Shown here one piece after another: positions 9,715 to 19,000 of a stretch of DNA of 64,000 nt. The notes below the pieces were generated by a model, which saw nothing but the letters and a program-made list of their open reading frames with translations, was not told where the DNA came from and ran no database searches. Source of the DNA: Ricordea florida. Taxonomy: Eukaryota > Cnidaria > Anthozoa > Corallimorpharia > Ricordeidae. A program made the position numbers and the translations under genes. Location: NCBI GenBank assembly GCA_949710005.1, contig OX453279.1, positions 25,947,762-26,011,761 of the forward strand, written 5' to 3'. The stretch's first letter is position 1. Each line of letters begins with the position of its first letter.

Positions 9715-10311
9715 TTAATGTGTGGGACCGGTTAGTTCTTTTAATATTTCCTCTCGAACTTCTCTCCTTATATGATTCATATTTAAGTTTTTTTCTGTAT
9801 CCTTCATGTTTTTTTGACGGATTTCTAGTTTTAGTTTTTCAAACTTATCCACCTCTGATAAAATTAGAGAAAATTCTTGGTCAGAGATTGTGTTATCTTT
9901 CAGAGCCTTTGAAACTAAGTCGTGAATGGTGTTTACTTTTGCTTTTGCTATAGAAACTGTCTGTTCATGTTTACTAACTTTATGGGAAAGTCGTTTAGAA
10001 GCCGCACCGAATCCAACCGATATTCCCCCGCAAAATCCACCAACAACACCTAATGGGATACCAACAACAGCACCAAAACCAGTAAGAGAGGTACTCAATC
10101 CACTTGCAGATAGGATAACTGAAATCACTCCACTAAAAACACTTATTTTTGTAAATATACCTCTCGCTCTATTGTATTTTTTCCTAACATCCTCGTAATG
10201 TTTAATTTCCTTTTGAAGATTATTTAGTACTTCGCATGACTTTTGTATTCTGAAATTATTTGGATCTCCATTAATAGGTAATTGTGGATAAATTCTATTG
10301 TAGTCTTCCAT
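9715..10311 (-). CDS. Coiled-coil protein with central glycine-rich membrane hairpin
   Basis: 198 residues, homologous to outer 33056-33673. An N-terminal helix (LQKEIKHYEDVRKKYNRA) is followed at about 50-100 by two hydrophobic, Gly-rich stretches likely to span or insert in a membrane. A long helical region (VSKHEQTVSIAKAKVNTIHD) and a charged tail ending REEILKELTG complete it. The outer version ends REILKELKGGP-like, so start and stop agree. Late box at 10337-10347, 26 nt upstream. Probably an inner-membrane or capsid-lining virion component; function unknown. Confidence 0.75.
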   Translation of the reverse strand: MEDYNRIYPQLPINGDPNNFRIQKSCEVLNNLQKEIKHYEDVRKKYNRARGIFTKISVFSGVISVILSASGLSTSLTGFGAVVGIPLGVVGGFCGGISVGFGAASKRLSHKVSKHEQTVSIAKAKVNTIHDLVSKALKDNTISDQEFSLILSEVDKFEKLKLEIRQKNMKDTEKNLNMNHIRREVREEILKELTGPTH

Positions 10312-10353
10312 ATTGTATTTTACTGAACGATATGATATCTTTAGACCTTTTTG

Positions 10354-11295
10354 TTATCGACTATTCTTTACCCTTTCCACAAAATATAGAACCACCGCCA
10401 TTATCAAAAGCCAAGCATTCTTACCTAAAAATCCAATAACCTCACCTGCTGTTTTGAAAAGAAAGCCTACAATAGCTCCAACCATTCCAGGTAATATTTC
10501 GCCGAGTTTCTTACCAATAGCTTTAAAACCATTTCCCACACCTTTTCCTAGTGTGGTTAGCCCTTTAGAAAGATTAGAAATTATTACACCAATAACCACT
10601 CCTACAGAACTCACAACTGCAAAAACCGTAAAACCATACTTTTTGAAGATAGCCTTCACACGTTCTCGTAATGATATTCTATTTTGTATTCTTTCTCTCT
10701 CACTCTCAATGTTTGATATCTCATTCTCATCCTCAGGAATTTCTCTATTTAGATTTTCAAGTTCAAGATTTTCCTCTGGAGCCTTAAGCGGCATATCATC
10801 AAGGAATTTTGCCCTCTCAATTTTTTTAGTTAGTTTTTCTTTTTTCTTAGTAATTTCAATATTCATATCTTCAACAACATCTTCTGCTCTTGGTCCTAAA
10901 GCATTTTTTAATTGATCAGGAAGTTTTTTACTTTTAGTTTTTAAATTTTGGAATTCACCATTTAAAAGAACATATTCAGCGCTTCCCTTTCTAGGCAATT
11001 TAATAGTTGGAACTTTTATTCCTTTACCTATATCTTTTATAAATGTTATAAATTTTTTAAAATTTGATCTGGGATGGATAATTTTAATTTCATTTTCAGC
11101 TTCTTCTTTTTCTTTCATCTTAACACCTAACAAGGGTTGTTTTTCTTGTTCATAATAATCAGGATAAGTTGGAATAGTGGTGGATGATATTGGATCCAGT
11201 TCCATACTTTCTCTACCAAAATCATCATCATCATCTTTTGATTCATTTAGTTCAGTTGGATCTAAATCTTCTTGTAAATATCCTCCTTCTGCCAT
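10354..11295 (-). CDS. Acidic coiled-coil protein with conserved amphipathic/membrane C-terminus
   Basis: 313 residues. The N-terminal ~60 residues are acidic (DDDDDFGRESMELD). The middle is Lys/Glu-rich predicted coiled coil (about 120-205). The C-terminal ~100 residues are nearly identical in type to outer 31061-32197: LRERVKAIFKKYGFTVFAV, a TM-like stretch, then KLGEILPGMVGAIVGFLF and NAWLLIMAVVLYFVE. The middles share little beyond coiled-coil character, so the conserved function is in the membrane-active C-terminus. Late box atctttagacc at 11319-11329, 24 nt upstream. Likely minor virion protein. Confidence 0.75.
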   Translation of the reverse strand: MAEGGYLQEDLDPTELNESKDDDDDFGRESMELDPISSTTIPTYPDYYEQEKQPLLGVKMKEKEEAENEIKIIHPRSNFKKFITFIKDIGKGIKVPTIKLPRKGSAEYVLLNGEFQNLKTKSKKLPDQLKNALGPRAEDVVEDMNIEITKKKEKLTKKIERAKFLDDMPLKAPEENLELENLNREIPEDENEISNIESERERIQNRISLRERVKAIFKKYGFTVFAVVSSVGVVIGVIISNLSKGLTTLGKGVGNGFKAIGKKLGEILPGMVGAIVGFLFKTAGEVIGFLGKNAWLLIMAVVLYFVERVKNSR

Positions 11296-11376
11296 GATTT
11301 TTTACCAATTAGTAAGAAATCTTTAGACCTAAAAGTTATGCTTTAATTATAAAACAATTAATGTTTTTTTTATAAT

Positions 11377-11769
11377 TTAAAATAATTTACTAGCTGCATA
11401 ACCTAAAGCCAACATACCACCACCAACATATGCCATTTCACCCATCTTTTGATTTTCACTGGGTCTATAATAATCAGAGAATTTTGGTTCATGCATTTGA
11501 CTATATAATTTCAAAGCTTCATCCGTTTTTGAAAGATTTTTTGAGGCTTGGTATTTATCATCCTTTTTCTTCATTTCCCAATCAATTAGTTTCTGTCTAT
11601 TTTCCTGATATGTAGCATAATCTTTTTGATATTTTTCTAATGCTTTATCATGTCTTATTTTCTCTGTATCTGTTTTATCACCTGAGAGATATTTTGCAAG
11701 ATATGACCCGCCAACAAAGGCGGTTGCATTCAAAATTGCTCCTCCAAACATCATTGCTATTGTTGCCAT
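11377..11769 (-). CDS. Small two-membrane-segment protein with central coiled coil
   Basis: 130 residues, collinear with outer 30359-30763. Hydrophobic N-terminus (MMFGGAILNATAFVGGSYLAKYLSG), a charged helix (HDKALEKYQKDYATYQENRQ), the motif KFSDYYRPS, and a C-terminal hydrophobic stretch (YVGGGMLALGYAASKLF). Topology suggests both ends in a membrane with the helix between. Late box atcctttaggtc at 11790-11801, 21 nt upstream. Function unknown. Confidence 0.75.
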   Translation of the reverse strand: MATIAMMFGGAILNATAFVGGSYLAKYLSGDKTDTEKIRHDKALEKYQKDYATYQENRQKLIDWEMKKKDDKYQASKNLSKTDEALKLYSQMHEPKFSDYYRPSENQKMGEMAYVGGGMLALGYAASKLF

Positions 11770-11794
11770 TTTTTAAATTTGAGGTTATTATCCT

Positions 11795-12013
11795 TTAGGT
11801 CGGTAAAATCTTTTGATCCTCTAAATATGTTTTTAGGTACATACTACCCGACAATACAACCACCCATTTAGCATAATTTGTAATACTTGAGGATGGGTCG
11901 TTCATAAATGATTCTCTCATGGCCTTTTTAGCTACATATCCAACTAAAGCTGCTAATCCAATAAGGACTGCTGAATCAGTAACAGTTTTCACAAGTTTGT
12001 TTTCAGTTGACAT
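11795..12013 (-). CDS. Small double-TM protein (NKLV family)
   Basis: 72 residues from the ATG at 12013, homologous to outer 29453-29674 (both begin with a few residues then ENKLV.TVT.SAVLIGL and end YLEDQKILPT). Two hydrophobic segments flank a conserved KKA.RESF.DDPSS/T block. The frame also has an upstream ATG at 12028. I prefer 12013 because it matches the outer start and puts the late box atctttaaact (12038-12048) 25 nt upstream, as for the neighbours. Probable virion membrane protein. Confidence 0.75.
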   Translation of the reverse strand: MSTENKLVKTVTDSAVLIGLAALVGYVAKKAMRESFMNDPSSSITNYAKWVVVLSGSMYLKTYLEDQKILPT

Positions 12014-12055
12014 AATTTTTTTACTCATCAGTAAGAAATCTTTAAACTACTTATT

Positions 12056-12466
12056 TCATATCATTCCGATTTTAATAGGTTGTGGGGGTTGTATAGTAAT
12101 ATTTGCAGGTTGAGACATTTGTGAAACATTATTTTCCTTCGGGGATTTATAATATCGCATAAAAATATCAAATGCTGTAAACCCTATTCCTACAATAGAT
12201 AATACAGTTGTAAAAGATAGCTCCGGAATCCATGCTTTAGGTTCACTCTCTTCATTTTTAATCTCATCTTGTTCTTTTTCGCGTTTCATTTCCCTAGCTA
12301 ATGCTTCTCTAGCTTTTTTATTGCGTTCTGCTAGTTTCTTACCGGCCTCGACCTTTTTAGGATCTTTCTCTTTCTTTTTAGGATCTTTCTTTTCAGGTGC
12401 TGGATCCATTGTAATTTGCTCAACAACTTCTGTTCCTCCTTCACTTCGTTCATTTTGGTCATACAT
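12056..12466 (-). CDS. Lys-rich coiled-coil protein with single TM
   Basis: 136 residues from ATG 12466 (MYDQNERSEGG). A highly charged N-terminal half (KKDPKKKEKDPKKVEAGKKL, then an Arg/Glu helix) precedes a hydrophobic segment (FTTVLSIVGIGFTAFDIFM) and a Pro-rich tail. It aligns with outer 29015-29446 (KDPKRVQAGKTLSEKNKRAREAL, then a TM). The basic N-terminal arm could bind DNA or the capsid interior while the TM anchors in a membrane. An ATG at 12484 is in frame, but 12466 gives the usual spacing (27 nt) to the late box at 12493-12503. Confidence 0.7.
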   Translation of the reverse strand: MYDQNERSEGGTEVVEQITMDPAPEKKDPKKKEKDPKKVEAGKKLAERNKKAREALAREMKREKEQDEIKNEESEPKAWIPELSFTTVLSIVGIGFTAFDIFMRYYKSPKENNVSQMSQPANITIQPPQPIKIGMI

Positions 12467-12501
12467 CTTTATTTTATTTAACAAAGCAAATAATCTTTAA
12501 A

Positions 12502-13017
12502 TCAGCTGTTCTCGGTAGTATGCTCAGTTTTGTTAGTATCATATGTAATTGTCCTTGAAACTTCTTGTATTTTGCCTATTTTAATGTGCTTAGCAACCTG
12601 GAATAGCCCGCTAGCAAGTGCTGTCAACCTTCCTGCTTTCAATGCTAAGAGACCTACAATGTTTGTCAGTTCGCGATTAACCAAATCATCATTCTTCAAA
12701 TCTTTACAAAGAGCTTCTATATCATCCACGGGAACCATGTAAGAAATGACTTGAGAAACTAATTGAAGAGATGAATCTACCAATCCGCCACTAATTTTCT
12801 TACCCAATACTGCTTGATAACGATTATAATATTTTTCAATGTCTTTTACTGATAATTTTTTTACATCACCCAGACTCATATCAACTCCCAAATATTCCTT
12901 TGTAGTTCCAAGAGCTGCGAGAATAGCCAATGATTCTTGTTTTATTTCAACTTCATTATTATAATTATCTTTTACCTCAGTCTTTTCTTCTTCAATATAA
13001 TCTTCAACTTCTACCAT
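12502..13017 (-). CDS. Conserved protein next to the packaging ATPase
   Basis: 171 residues, homologous to outer 27155-27697. The conserved core is LAILAALGTTKEYLG, SLGDVKKLSVKDIEKYYNRY and a Gly-rich turn. A hydrophobic region follows at about 115-145 and the tail is polar. It follows the ATPase directly in both elements, so linked function (packaging or membrane docking) is possible, but I recognise no domain. Late box gtctttaaatt at 13044-13054, 27 nt upstream. Confidence 0.7.
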   Translation of the reverse strand: MVEVEDYIEEEKTEVKDNYNNEVEIKQESLAILAALGTTKEYLGVDMSLGDVKKLSVKDIEKYYNRYQAVLGKKISGGLVDSSLQLVSQVISYMVPVDDIEALCKDLKNDDLVNRELTNIVGLLALKAGRLTALASGLFQVAKHIKIGKIQEVSRTITYDTNKTEHTTENS

Positions 13018-13096
13018 TTTACAATTTTCTTACCTACAGCCAGGTCTTTAAATTTATAACTTCAGGCTGCTCCCTTTGGTCGAGTTCCTCACTTCG

Positions 13097-13723
13097 CTAC
13101 GCCCCGTTTGGAACTTCCAAATAGCAATTAAATGGGTGACGTAAACATAAACAAAGCCTAGAATATTTTTCAGTTTTTAATAATTGAACAAACTTTTTAC
13201 TAGTTTCAAGGTCTAAATCACCTCCATAATCTTCGAAAAACATCTTCATACATTTTTGCGATGGGTTATGGAAAGTAACAACGCAGGCCACATTTTCACG
13301 GAATGGTTTTGCTATCGATGTTAATTGCTGAGTGAGAACCCACATTGATAATCCATGATGTCTTCCTGAGAATGCTAAATCAATAAACTTATTTGATCGT
13401 TTTTTCAAATCATTAGAAACAGCACAATCATCTAAAATTATTAATGTATTTGTTCCAGAGAATAAAGTTTGGCAATCAGTTAACAATTCATTAATCTCAT
13501 CAACGTTACTAGAATCGGGCGATAATACATAGAATCTCTTATCTCCGATAGCAAAATTATGATAGGTTTTATTTTTAGCATAAGTTGGGCATATTAAAAC
13601 AATGTATTCAAAAACTTTTCGGAATGGACCTCGTAGTTGATCAATTATGTACTTTGTCTTTCCACAATTTGTCGGGCCCGTTATAATGCAATGAAAAGGA
13701 ATTTTATCTCTTAATTCTTCCAT
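13097..13723 (-). CDS. FtsK/HerA-type (A32-like) genome-packaging ATPase
   Basis: 208 residues. Walker A is GPTNCGKT at about 15-22 and Walker B is NTLIILDDCA at about 90-99. The sensor-type WVLTQQLTSI at about 130-139 is followed by an Arg-containing segment. Size and motif order are those of virus packaging ATPases of the FtsK/HerA superfamily found in Polintons, virophages and adenovirus-like elements. It uses ATP to drive DNA into the capsid. Outer homologue 26519-27151 is highly similar. It lies between the capsid candidate and a small conserved gene. A box-like gatcttaaacct at 13749-13760 lies 26 nt upstream. Confidence 0.9.
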   Translation of the reverse strand: MEELRDKIPFHCIITGPTNCGKTKYIIDQLRGPFRKVFEYIVLICPTYAKNKTYHNFAIGDKRFYVLSPDSSNVDEINELLTDCQTLFSGTNTLIILDDCAVSNDLKKRSNKFIDLAFSGRHHGLSMWVLTQQLTSIAKPFRENVACVVTFHNPSQKCMKMFFEDYGGDLDLETSKKFVQLLKTEKYSRLCLCLRHPFNCYLEVPNGA

Positions 13724-13763
13724 CTTTTCTTTTAACTAATACATGATTGATCTTAAACCTCAT

Positions 13764-15005
13764 TCAGTACATTATAGAGCGTAAGTTTGAATTCATAACC
13801 TCCATTAATGCATCAGCTACCACAAACATGTAACAAGTCATAATACCAGACCCACTAACTTTTCTCTTCATTTCTATTTTTACGCCATCTTGTGCGTTAT
13901 TTAAGGCCAGACCCCCTCCATGAATACCATTATCTGGGTGAGTTCTCAAATCTAACCACAGAGCAAACTTTTTACTATAAAAATCCTTTTCCTTTACCGA
14001 CCAAAGGGAAGAACCACTGAAACGTTTCTTTATCGACTCCCATAGGTCTGAAGGTACCATTCCCTTAGAGTAGAAACGATTTGGTACACCATTAACATCG
14101 ATATTGATTGAGGTGATACCTGGATTGAAAAAATTCTCAGAATCTCGCGCTCCTTCACCATATGGTAATGTAAACAAACATAATATCCCAGTAATTGACC
14201 TTCTAGGTAGATTAATATGCTGGTTTATAACGCTGTCTGTAGGCCTGGATATGGTGAAAGTTTTGTGTAGAGTTACATTCTCATAAAAGAACCCCTTTCC
14301 AACCTGATAAGCTGCTTGTGCCTCACGAGCTAAGTATTCGCTTGATATACAAGAATATTCCAACTCAAGGTTTGTGATTTTGTAAGTTGGGGTCTTTGTC
14401 TTGTCAGAATAAACAACAATATCGTTAACTGGAGCTAGTGTAATCTCAAAGATTATTTGATGATCTAATGCCTTTGGGTAGAAAACTCCATGATCGTTGA
14501 GAATAGGATGGTTTAGTGGGATATGGTACTTGGTGTTGTGTACTACTGCAAGTGCTACTTCCTTTGCATCTGTGTCTACCTTATCACCTGCATTTGTCCG
14601 TAGCTTCCTCATGTTTTCAGAAGAAATACCTTGTTTTAATCTATCCTCCCGTTCTTCCTCTGTTAAGAATAAGTCATGGTAGGTTTGAAATAGATCGTAT
14701 CTTTGAGTATCCTGTAGTGTTTCACCTCCAAAAAGAACCTTGAGTCTGGATACAAGGTTACTACCTACATTATTCACTAGGGTGTTATCTTCATGCCCTT
14801 CAACAGTCAAGTTAAATACTAGAGATACACTTCCTGGTACAATCACTAAATTTTCAGAAAGTTTAGGAATATTTATATATAGTGTTTCTCCCGGATTAGC
14901 TGATGATGGATTTAGTGTAATTCTATGCAATGTTGATTCCGATTTCAAACCAAGTGGCTCTCTTGGAGTCCTGTTTGGGTTAATTTTTTCAGATACGGCT
15001 GTCAT
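13764..15005 (-). CDS. Major capsid protein candidate (double-jelly-roll type inferred)
   Basis: 413 residues; outer homologue 25202-26446 is 414 and alignable throughout. Strongly conserved: NPGETLYINIPKL, NLVIVPGSV, NTLVNNVG, KVLFGGE, YDLFQTYHDLFL, RLKQGIS, NHPILNDHGVFYP, VINQHINLPRRS and YSKKFALWLDLRTHPDN. The mix of short beta-strand blocks, the length, the position beside the packaging ATPase and the high conservation all fit a Polinton/adintovirus hexon-like capsid protein. The fold is inferred, not demonstrated. Late box atctttaaatg at 15032-15042 is 27 nt upstream and overlaps the divergent integrase start. Confidence 0.78.
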   Translation of the reverse strand: MTAVSEKINPNRTPREPLGLKSESTLHRITLNPSSANPGETLYINIPKLSENLVIVPGSVSLVFNLTVEGHEDNTLVNNVGSNLVSRLKVLFGGETLQDTQRYDLFQTYHDLFLTEEEREDRLKQGISSENMRKLRTNAGDKVDTDAKEVALAVVHNTKYHIPLNHPILNDHGVFYPKALDHQIIFEITLAPVNDIVVYSDKTKTPTYKITNLELEYSCISSEYLAREAQAAYQVGKGFFYENVTLHKTFTISRPTDSVINQHINLPRRSITGILCLFTLPYGEGARDSENFFNPGITSINIDVNGVPNRFYSKGMVPSDLWESIKKRFSGSSLWSVKEKDFYSKKFALWLDLRTHPDNGIHGGGLALNNAQDGVKIEMKRKVSGSGIMTCYMFVVADALMEVMNSNLRSIMY

Positions 15006-15039
15006 ATTTTATTTTAAGGAGTGGTGGGGTAATCTTTAA

Positions 15040-16035
15040 ATGAGTTCTACCTTATCAAAAAATTTCAGTAGGATATATTATTCAACTGATGGATATTGGA
15101 AAGGATATTCTGCGATTAATAAATTAGCTGAAAAAGCAAAAGTAAGTGAAGATGAGGCTAAAAAATGGCTTCAGAAACAGGCAATATGGCAAATATATCT
15201 ACCAGCACCAAAATATATCCCTAGGCCGCACTGGACTGTGGATAAACCTAATCAGATTCATCAGGCGGATTTATTATTTTTACCGCATGATAGAGTTGGA
15301 AGAAAAACATATAAATACGCATTAGTTGTTGTTGATGTGGCCTCAAGATACAAAGATGCCGAACCATTAACCTCAAAAGAAAGTCATGAGATATCCAAAG
15401 CTTTTGAAAAAATATATTCCAGGAAGTTAAAATACCCCAAAACATTAATTATTGATCCTGGAAGAGAATTTATGGGCGATGTTACAAAACTTATGAATTA
15501 CCATAATGTGAAAATCCAAAGAAGTGAAGCTGGAAATCATAGAGCTCAAGCATTTGTTGAAAGAGCAAATAGAACATTAAGCGAACGATTATTTAGTCAT
15601 CAATACGCACAAGAAATGATTAGTGATGAAAGGTCAAGAGTATGGGTAAAACGATTACCAGATATTTTGAAAACTTTGAATAATACACCAACAAGAATAA
15701 CTGGTAAAGAACCTGATGAGGCTATAAAAATGAAAGAGGTAGATATTAATCCTAAAATGTATAAGCGAGTTGTTGGTCTTGATGAGGTTAGACTACCAAT
15801 TGAGGTTAAGGTTAGATACTTACTTGCTCCTGGTGAACTTGAGGGTGGAGAACGAAGACGGGCCACGGATCCTATTTGGAGTATACAAGTTTATTATATT
15901 TCGGGAAGTAGGGTTTCACCCAATCAACCAGTTTTATATTATTTATTGGATGGCCCTAGACGTAGTTTTGTAAGGGAGGAGCTTCAAGTTGTACCAGATT
16001 ATACTGAGTTACCGCCTGATTCTGTTTTGAAATGA
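15040..16035 (+). CDS. Retroviral-type DDE integrase
   Basis: 331 residues. An N-terminal helical region (YYSTDGYWKGYSAINKLAEKA, a chromo/HTH-like lead-in typical of Maverick integrases) precedes the rve catalytic core. The catalytic triad is Asp77 (HQADLLF), Asp139 (LIIDPGREF) and Glu174 (FVERANRTL), with D-35-E spacing at the end. A C-terminal beta-rich part (SIQVYYISG, PVLYYLLDG) ends in a basic REELQVVPDYTE. It inserts the linear element DNA, generating short target duplications. The start lies 34 nt from the divergent capsid-gene start. The 3' end meets the convergent polymerase with one base between. All catalytic residues are present. Confidence 0.93.
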   Translation: MSSTLSKNFSRIYYSTDGYWKGYSAINKLAEKAKVSEDEAKKWLQKQAIWQIYLPAPKYIPRPHWTVDKPNQIHQADLLFLPHDRVGRKTYKYALVVVDVASRYKDAEPLTSKESHEISKAFEKIYSRKLKYPKTLIIDPGREFMGDVTKLMNYHNVKIQRSEAGNHRAQAFVERANRTLSERLFSHQYAQEMISDERSRVWVKRLPDILKTLNNTPTRITGKEPDEAIKMKEVDINPKMYKRVVGLDEVRLPIEVKVRYLLAPGELEGGERRRATDPIWSIQVYYISGSRVSPNQPVLYYLLDGPRRSFVREELQVVPDYTELPPDSVLK

Positions 16036-16036
16036 T

Positions 16037-19000
16037 TTAAGAAACGGGGTATGTGTGAATTCCATCCTCATCAACTATTCTTTTATCATAATAGGCGTTT
16101 AATCCCTTTTTAATTTGTGTATATGTCACAATTTGGTTGTCATTGACTCTAAATCCTGTATTTTGTGCCATATCAATTGATCCATTCAAAGCTGACATGT
16201 ACCTATCCCAGGTCATTTCGTTTTGACTATGAATTGTTCCTTTACAACTATACTTTACCTTTCCATTCTCATCCTCTGCGTAATAACATTTTGATGAAAG
16301 AGCAATCATTCTAATACCATCAAACTCCAACTTGAACAGCCCCGGGGTCTTGTCGTGATATTTCGATGTTGATAGAAATTTTTCTTTTCCACCATTGAAG
16401 TATTCTTTTTGCATTTTTGGTTTTATAATATTATCCAAGTTTTCAGCCGAAATTTCCATGTACATAGAATCTGTATCCATTTGTATCAACTCAAAATCCT
16501 TTCTATCTACATATTTATCAAGAAAATCGTAATAAAATTCCAACATTCGAAGTTTGGCTAGCTGATATACCGCGATACCACATTGATAGGGTCTGTCTAT
16601 TGTTATGTTTTTCTTTCGTTTTATTATTTCATATGTCTCATTTATTTCATTAAGATCTTCAAAGAATGGGGATCTTAAGTCTTTTTCAACCTCACGCTCA
16701 TCCTGAGTATACTTTGTGTTTTTGTGTTTTTCTTTATCTTCTATCATTTTCCCATAGAATGAATTTCCTTTCAGTTTGTAAGTATCAGCTAATGCTTTAC
16801 AACCTTTATACTTTGGCCTTAGTTTTTCAATTAATACTTTAATGTCTTTGTGCTCTTCAATAAATGGCACGACATCAGGGAATTGTTTTAATTCATTAAT
16901 AATATTTTCTACCTTATCTTTCTCTTTTTTATTAAAAGCTATACTTAACAATTTTATCATATCCTCAATATCTCCATCTCTTCTAGCGTTAGCTACCTCT
17001 TCGGGAAACCATTTAAAAGGTCTTCCTGGTTCATACTTCAAAATATTGTGAATAGCTGTAATCTCCAAACCGTGATTAAGATACCATTCGATCAATTCTG
17101 TATATAAAAGTATCTTTTTTGCATTTGTAACCCCTAGTAATTTTTTATTATCTTTTAGGTGTTTTCTACCTGTAGCTTTTTGATATTCTTTCATGTGTTC
17201 AGGTACCAAATCTTCAGGAACAATATCTACAACAAATAGCGGTGAGAACTCTTCAAACTTTTCTTTTAGTTTTTCTGGTACATTTATATCAACTTGGCAA
17301 AATCCAAAAAGTTTACCATCAAGAATATCTTTACAAATCTTCTTAATAAATTCAGGATCTGTTGGTTTTTCAACCTCAATACATTCTCCTTTTCCACATG
17401 GCATTTTTTGCCCCGCCGCGAAAAGATATAGCCCATTTGCATCATAACCAACAATTCTTACACAATTTTTAGGAAATTTATATTTATGAGAACGAATCTT
17501 TGTTTTTCCAAACTCTGCATAACGCATAAATATGATACTAGGCCCCCCAACCATACCCGTTTTCAAAAGTTTATAAATCTTGTTTTTGTCGCATGTTTTA
17601 CAATCTTTCAATATCTGGTGGCATTTTTTACAAAACACTTTATTACATTTATGAACACAGTATTTTCCAGGAGCAAATAATTCAGGATCACCTTTCTTTT
17701 TCATTTTTTGGTATTTATTTAGAACATACATCATTGAGACCCCAGGGATTGAAACTGCATCTTTTAATATATCAATTTTATCAGGATAATACATCGCCCG
17801 TGTTTTTTCTAAAGCTTCTCTAAAAGGTATAACGTCGTGTAGGTTATACTCTCTCAACCAATCTTTCATTGTAACACAACCCCTCTTTTCAAATTCACGC
17901 TTAAAATCTTCATATTCTTCTACGGAAATATTTTTCTGTTTCAAACTTGAGTAAAAGTCTTCATGTTTTACTGGCCCAACGTGAGAAAGTTTATCATAAC
18001 TATCCAACCACTCATAGGGAAATACAAGTTTTTTAGCTTCACAGTTGTTTGCTTTACACCACTTATCAAAAGAAAGTCCTGGGGCCAAGTAGGACATTAC
18101 ATCCAAGAATTTGAAATGGGGGGTTGACAAAAACATATATTTATTTTCTTTCTTTGCAACAAACATCTCTTTAGTTTTATCAGTCATGTTTTTTACAAAA
18201 TGTCTTTTTATCATATTGATATCATACTTTCCACTATTGAACCCTAAAACAGGAACTTGATTACACCATTTTTCATACTCCTCTAAAACTTTCTTTGGTA
18301 TAGAATCTTGGTCGGGTAATGGATATTCTTTTTTAACCTTTTCAACAATCTTTTTTCTTCTCTTTTCTAAATTTTCAACAAATTCTTTTAAAAGAGCATC
18401 AGGATTTGAATTTATAATACATGTGGGTTCTTTTTCACGAGTGTCATGTATTGCAACACTAACCGGTATATGTGTTTGATTAAAAGTTAAATCATCAGTA
18501 ATCTGTTGAAATTCTTTTTGTAATATTCCCTCAAAATCATAACAAATAAAATCTGGGTGCGGGATAAATTTCTTCTCAAACCATGTATCACTCAATTTAG
18601 GTTTTTCACACTCCCAAACTGATACAACACTATATCCCAAATCTTTAATAATCTTTTCTCTTTGTTTTGTTTCATTATATTTAGTTTTATCTTCGTTTGA
18701 ACATGGACAACCGTGCCATTTACACCCATAAAACTCAAAAACAGTATTGGTCACAGGTTCGTACCCATCCACCAAAAAAAACTCCTTTCCATTTTCATTT
18801 TTAACGCACCTTTCACCACCATGTCCGCATAAAGCGTGATGAATATGTTTTCCTATAATCTTAGATTGTTCATCTATCCATCTACAAGCTTTATAGCTAA
18901 ATTGTGTATTACCACCATAAAAAACTTTTTCATAATTTCCTGGAATGTGATTTATCTTTTTGCCTGTAAGTATTACTTCTGTTTTTCCTCCTTTACAGCT

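Larger units (their letters stand above)
7484..15042 (-). promoter_or_regulatory. Set of ten late boxes (TTTAAAGAT-like) before inner structural genes
   Basis: On the minus strand each of the ten block genes has a box of the form T(T/C)TAAAGAT 21-29 nt before its ATG. Plus-strand positions: 7484, 9637, 10337, 11319, 11790, 12038, 12493, 13044, 13749 and 15032. Spacing is tight enough to discriminate between alternative starts for two genes. It looks like one promoter per gene rather than one operon-like transcript. Confidence 0.75.
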
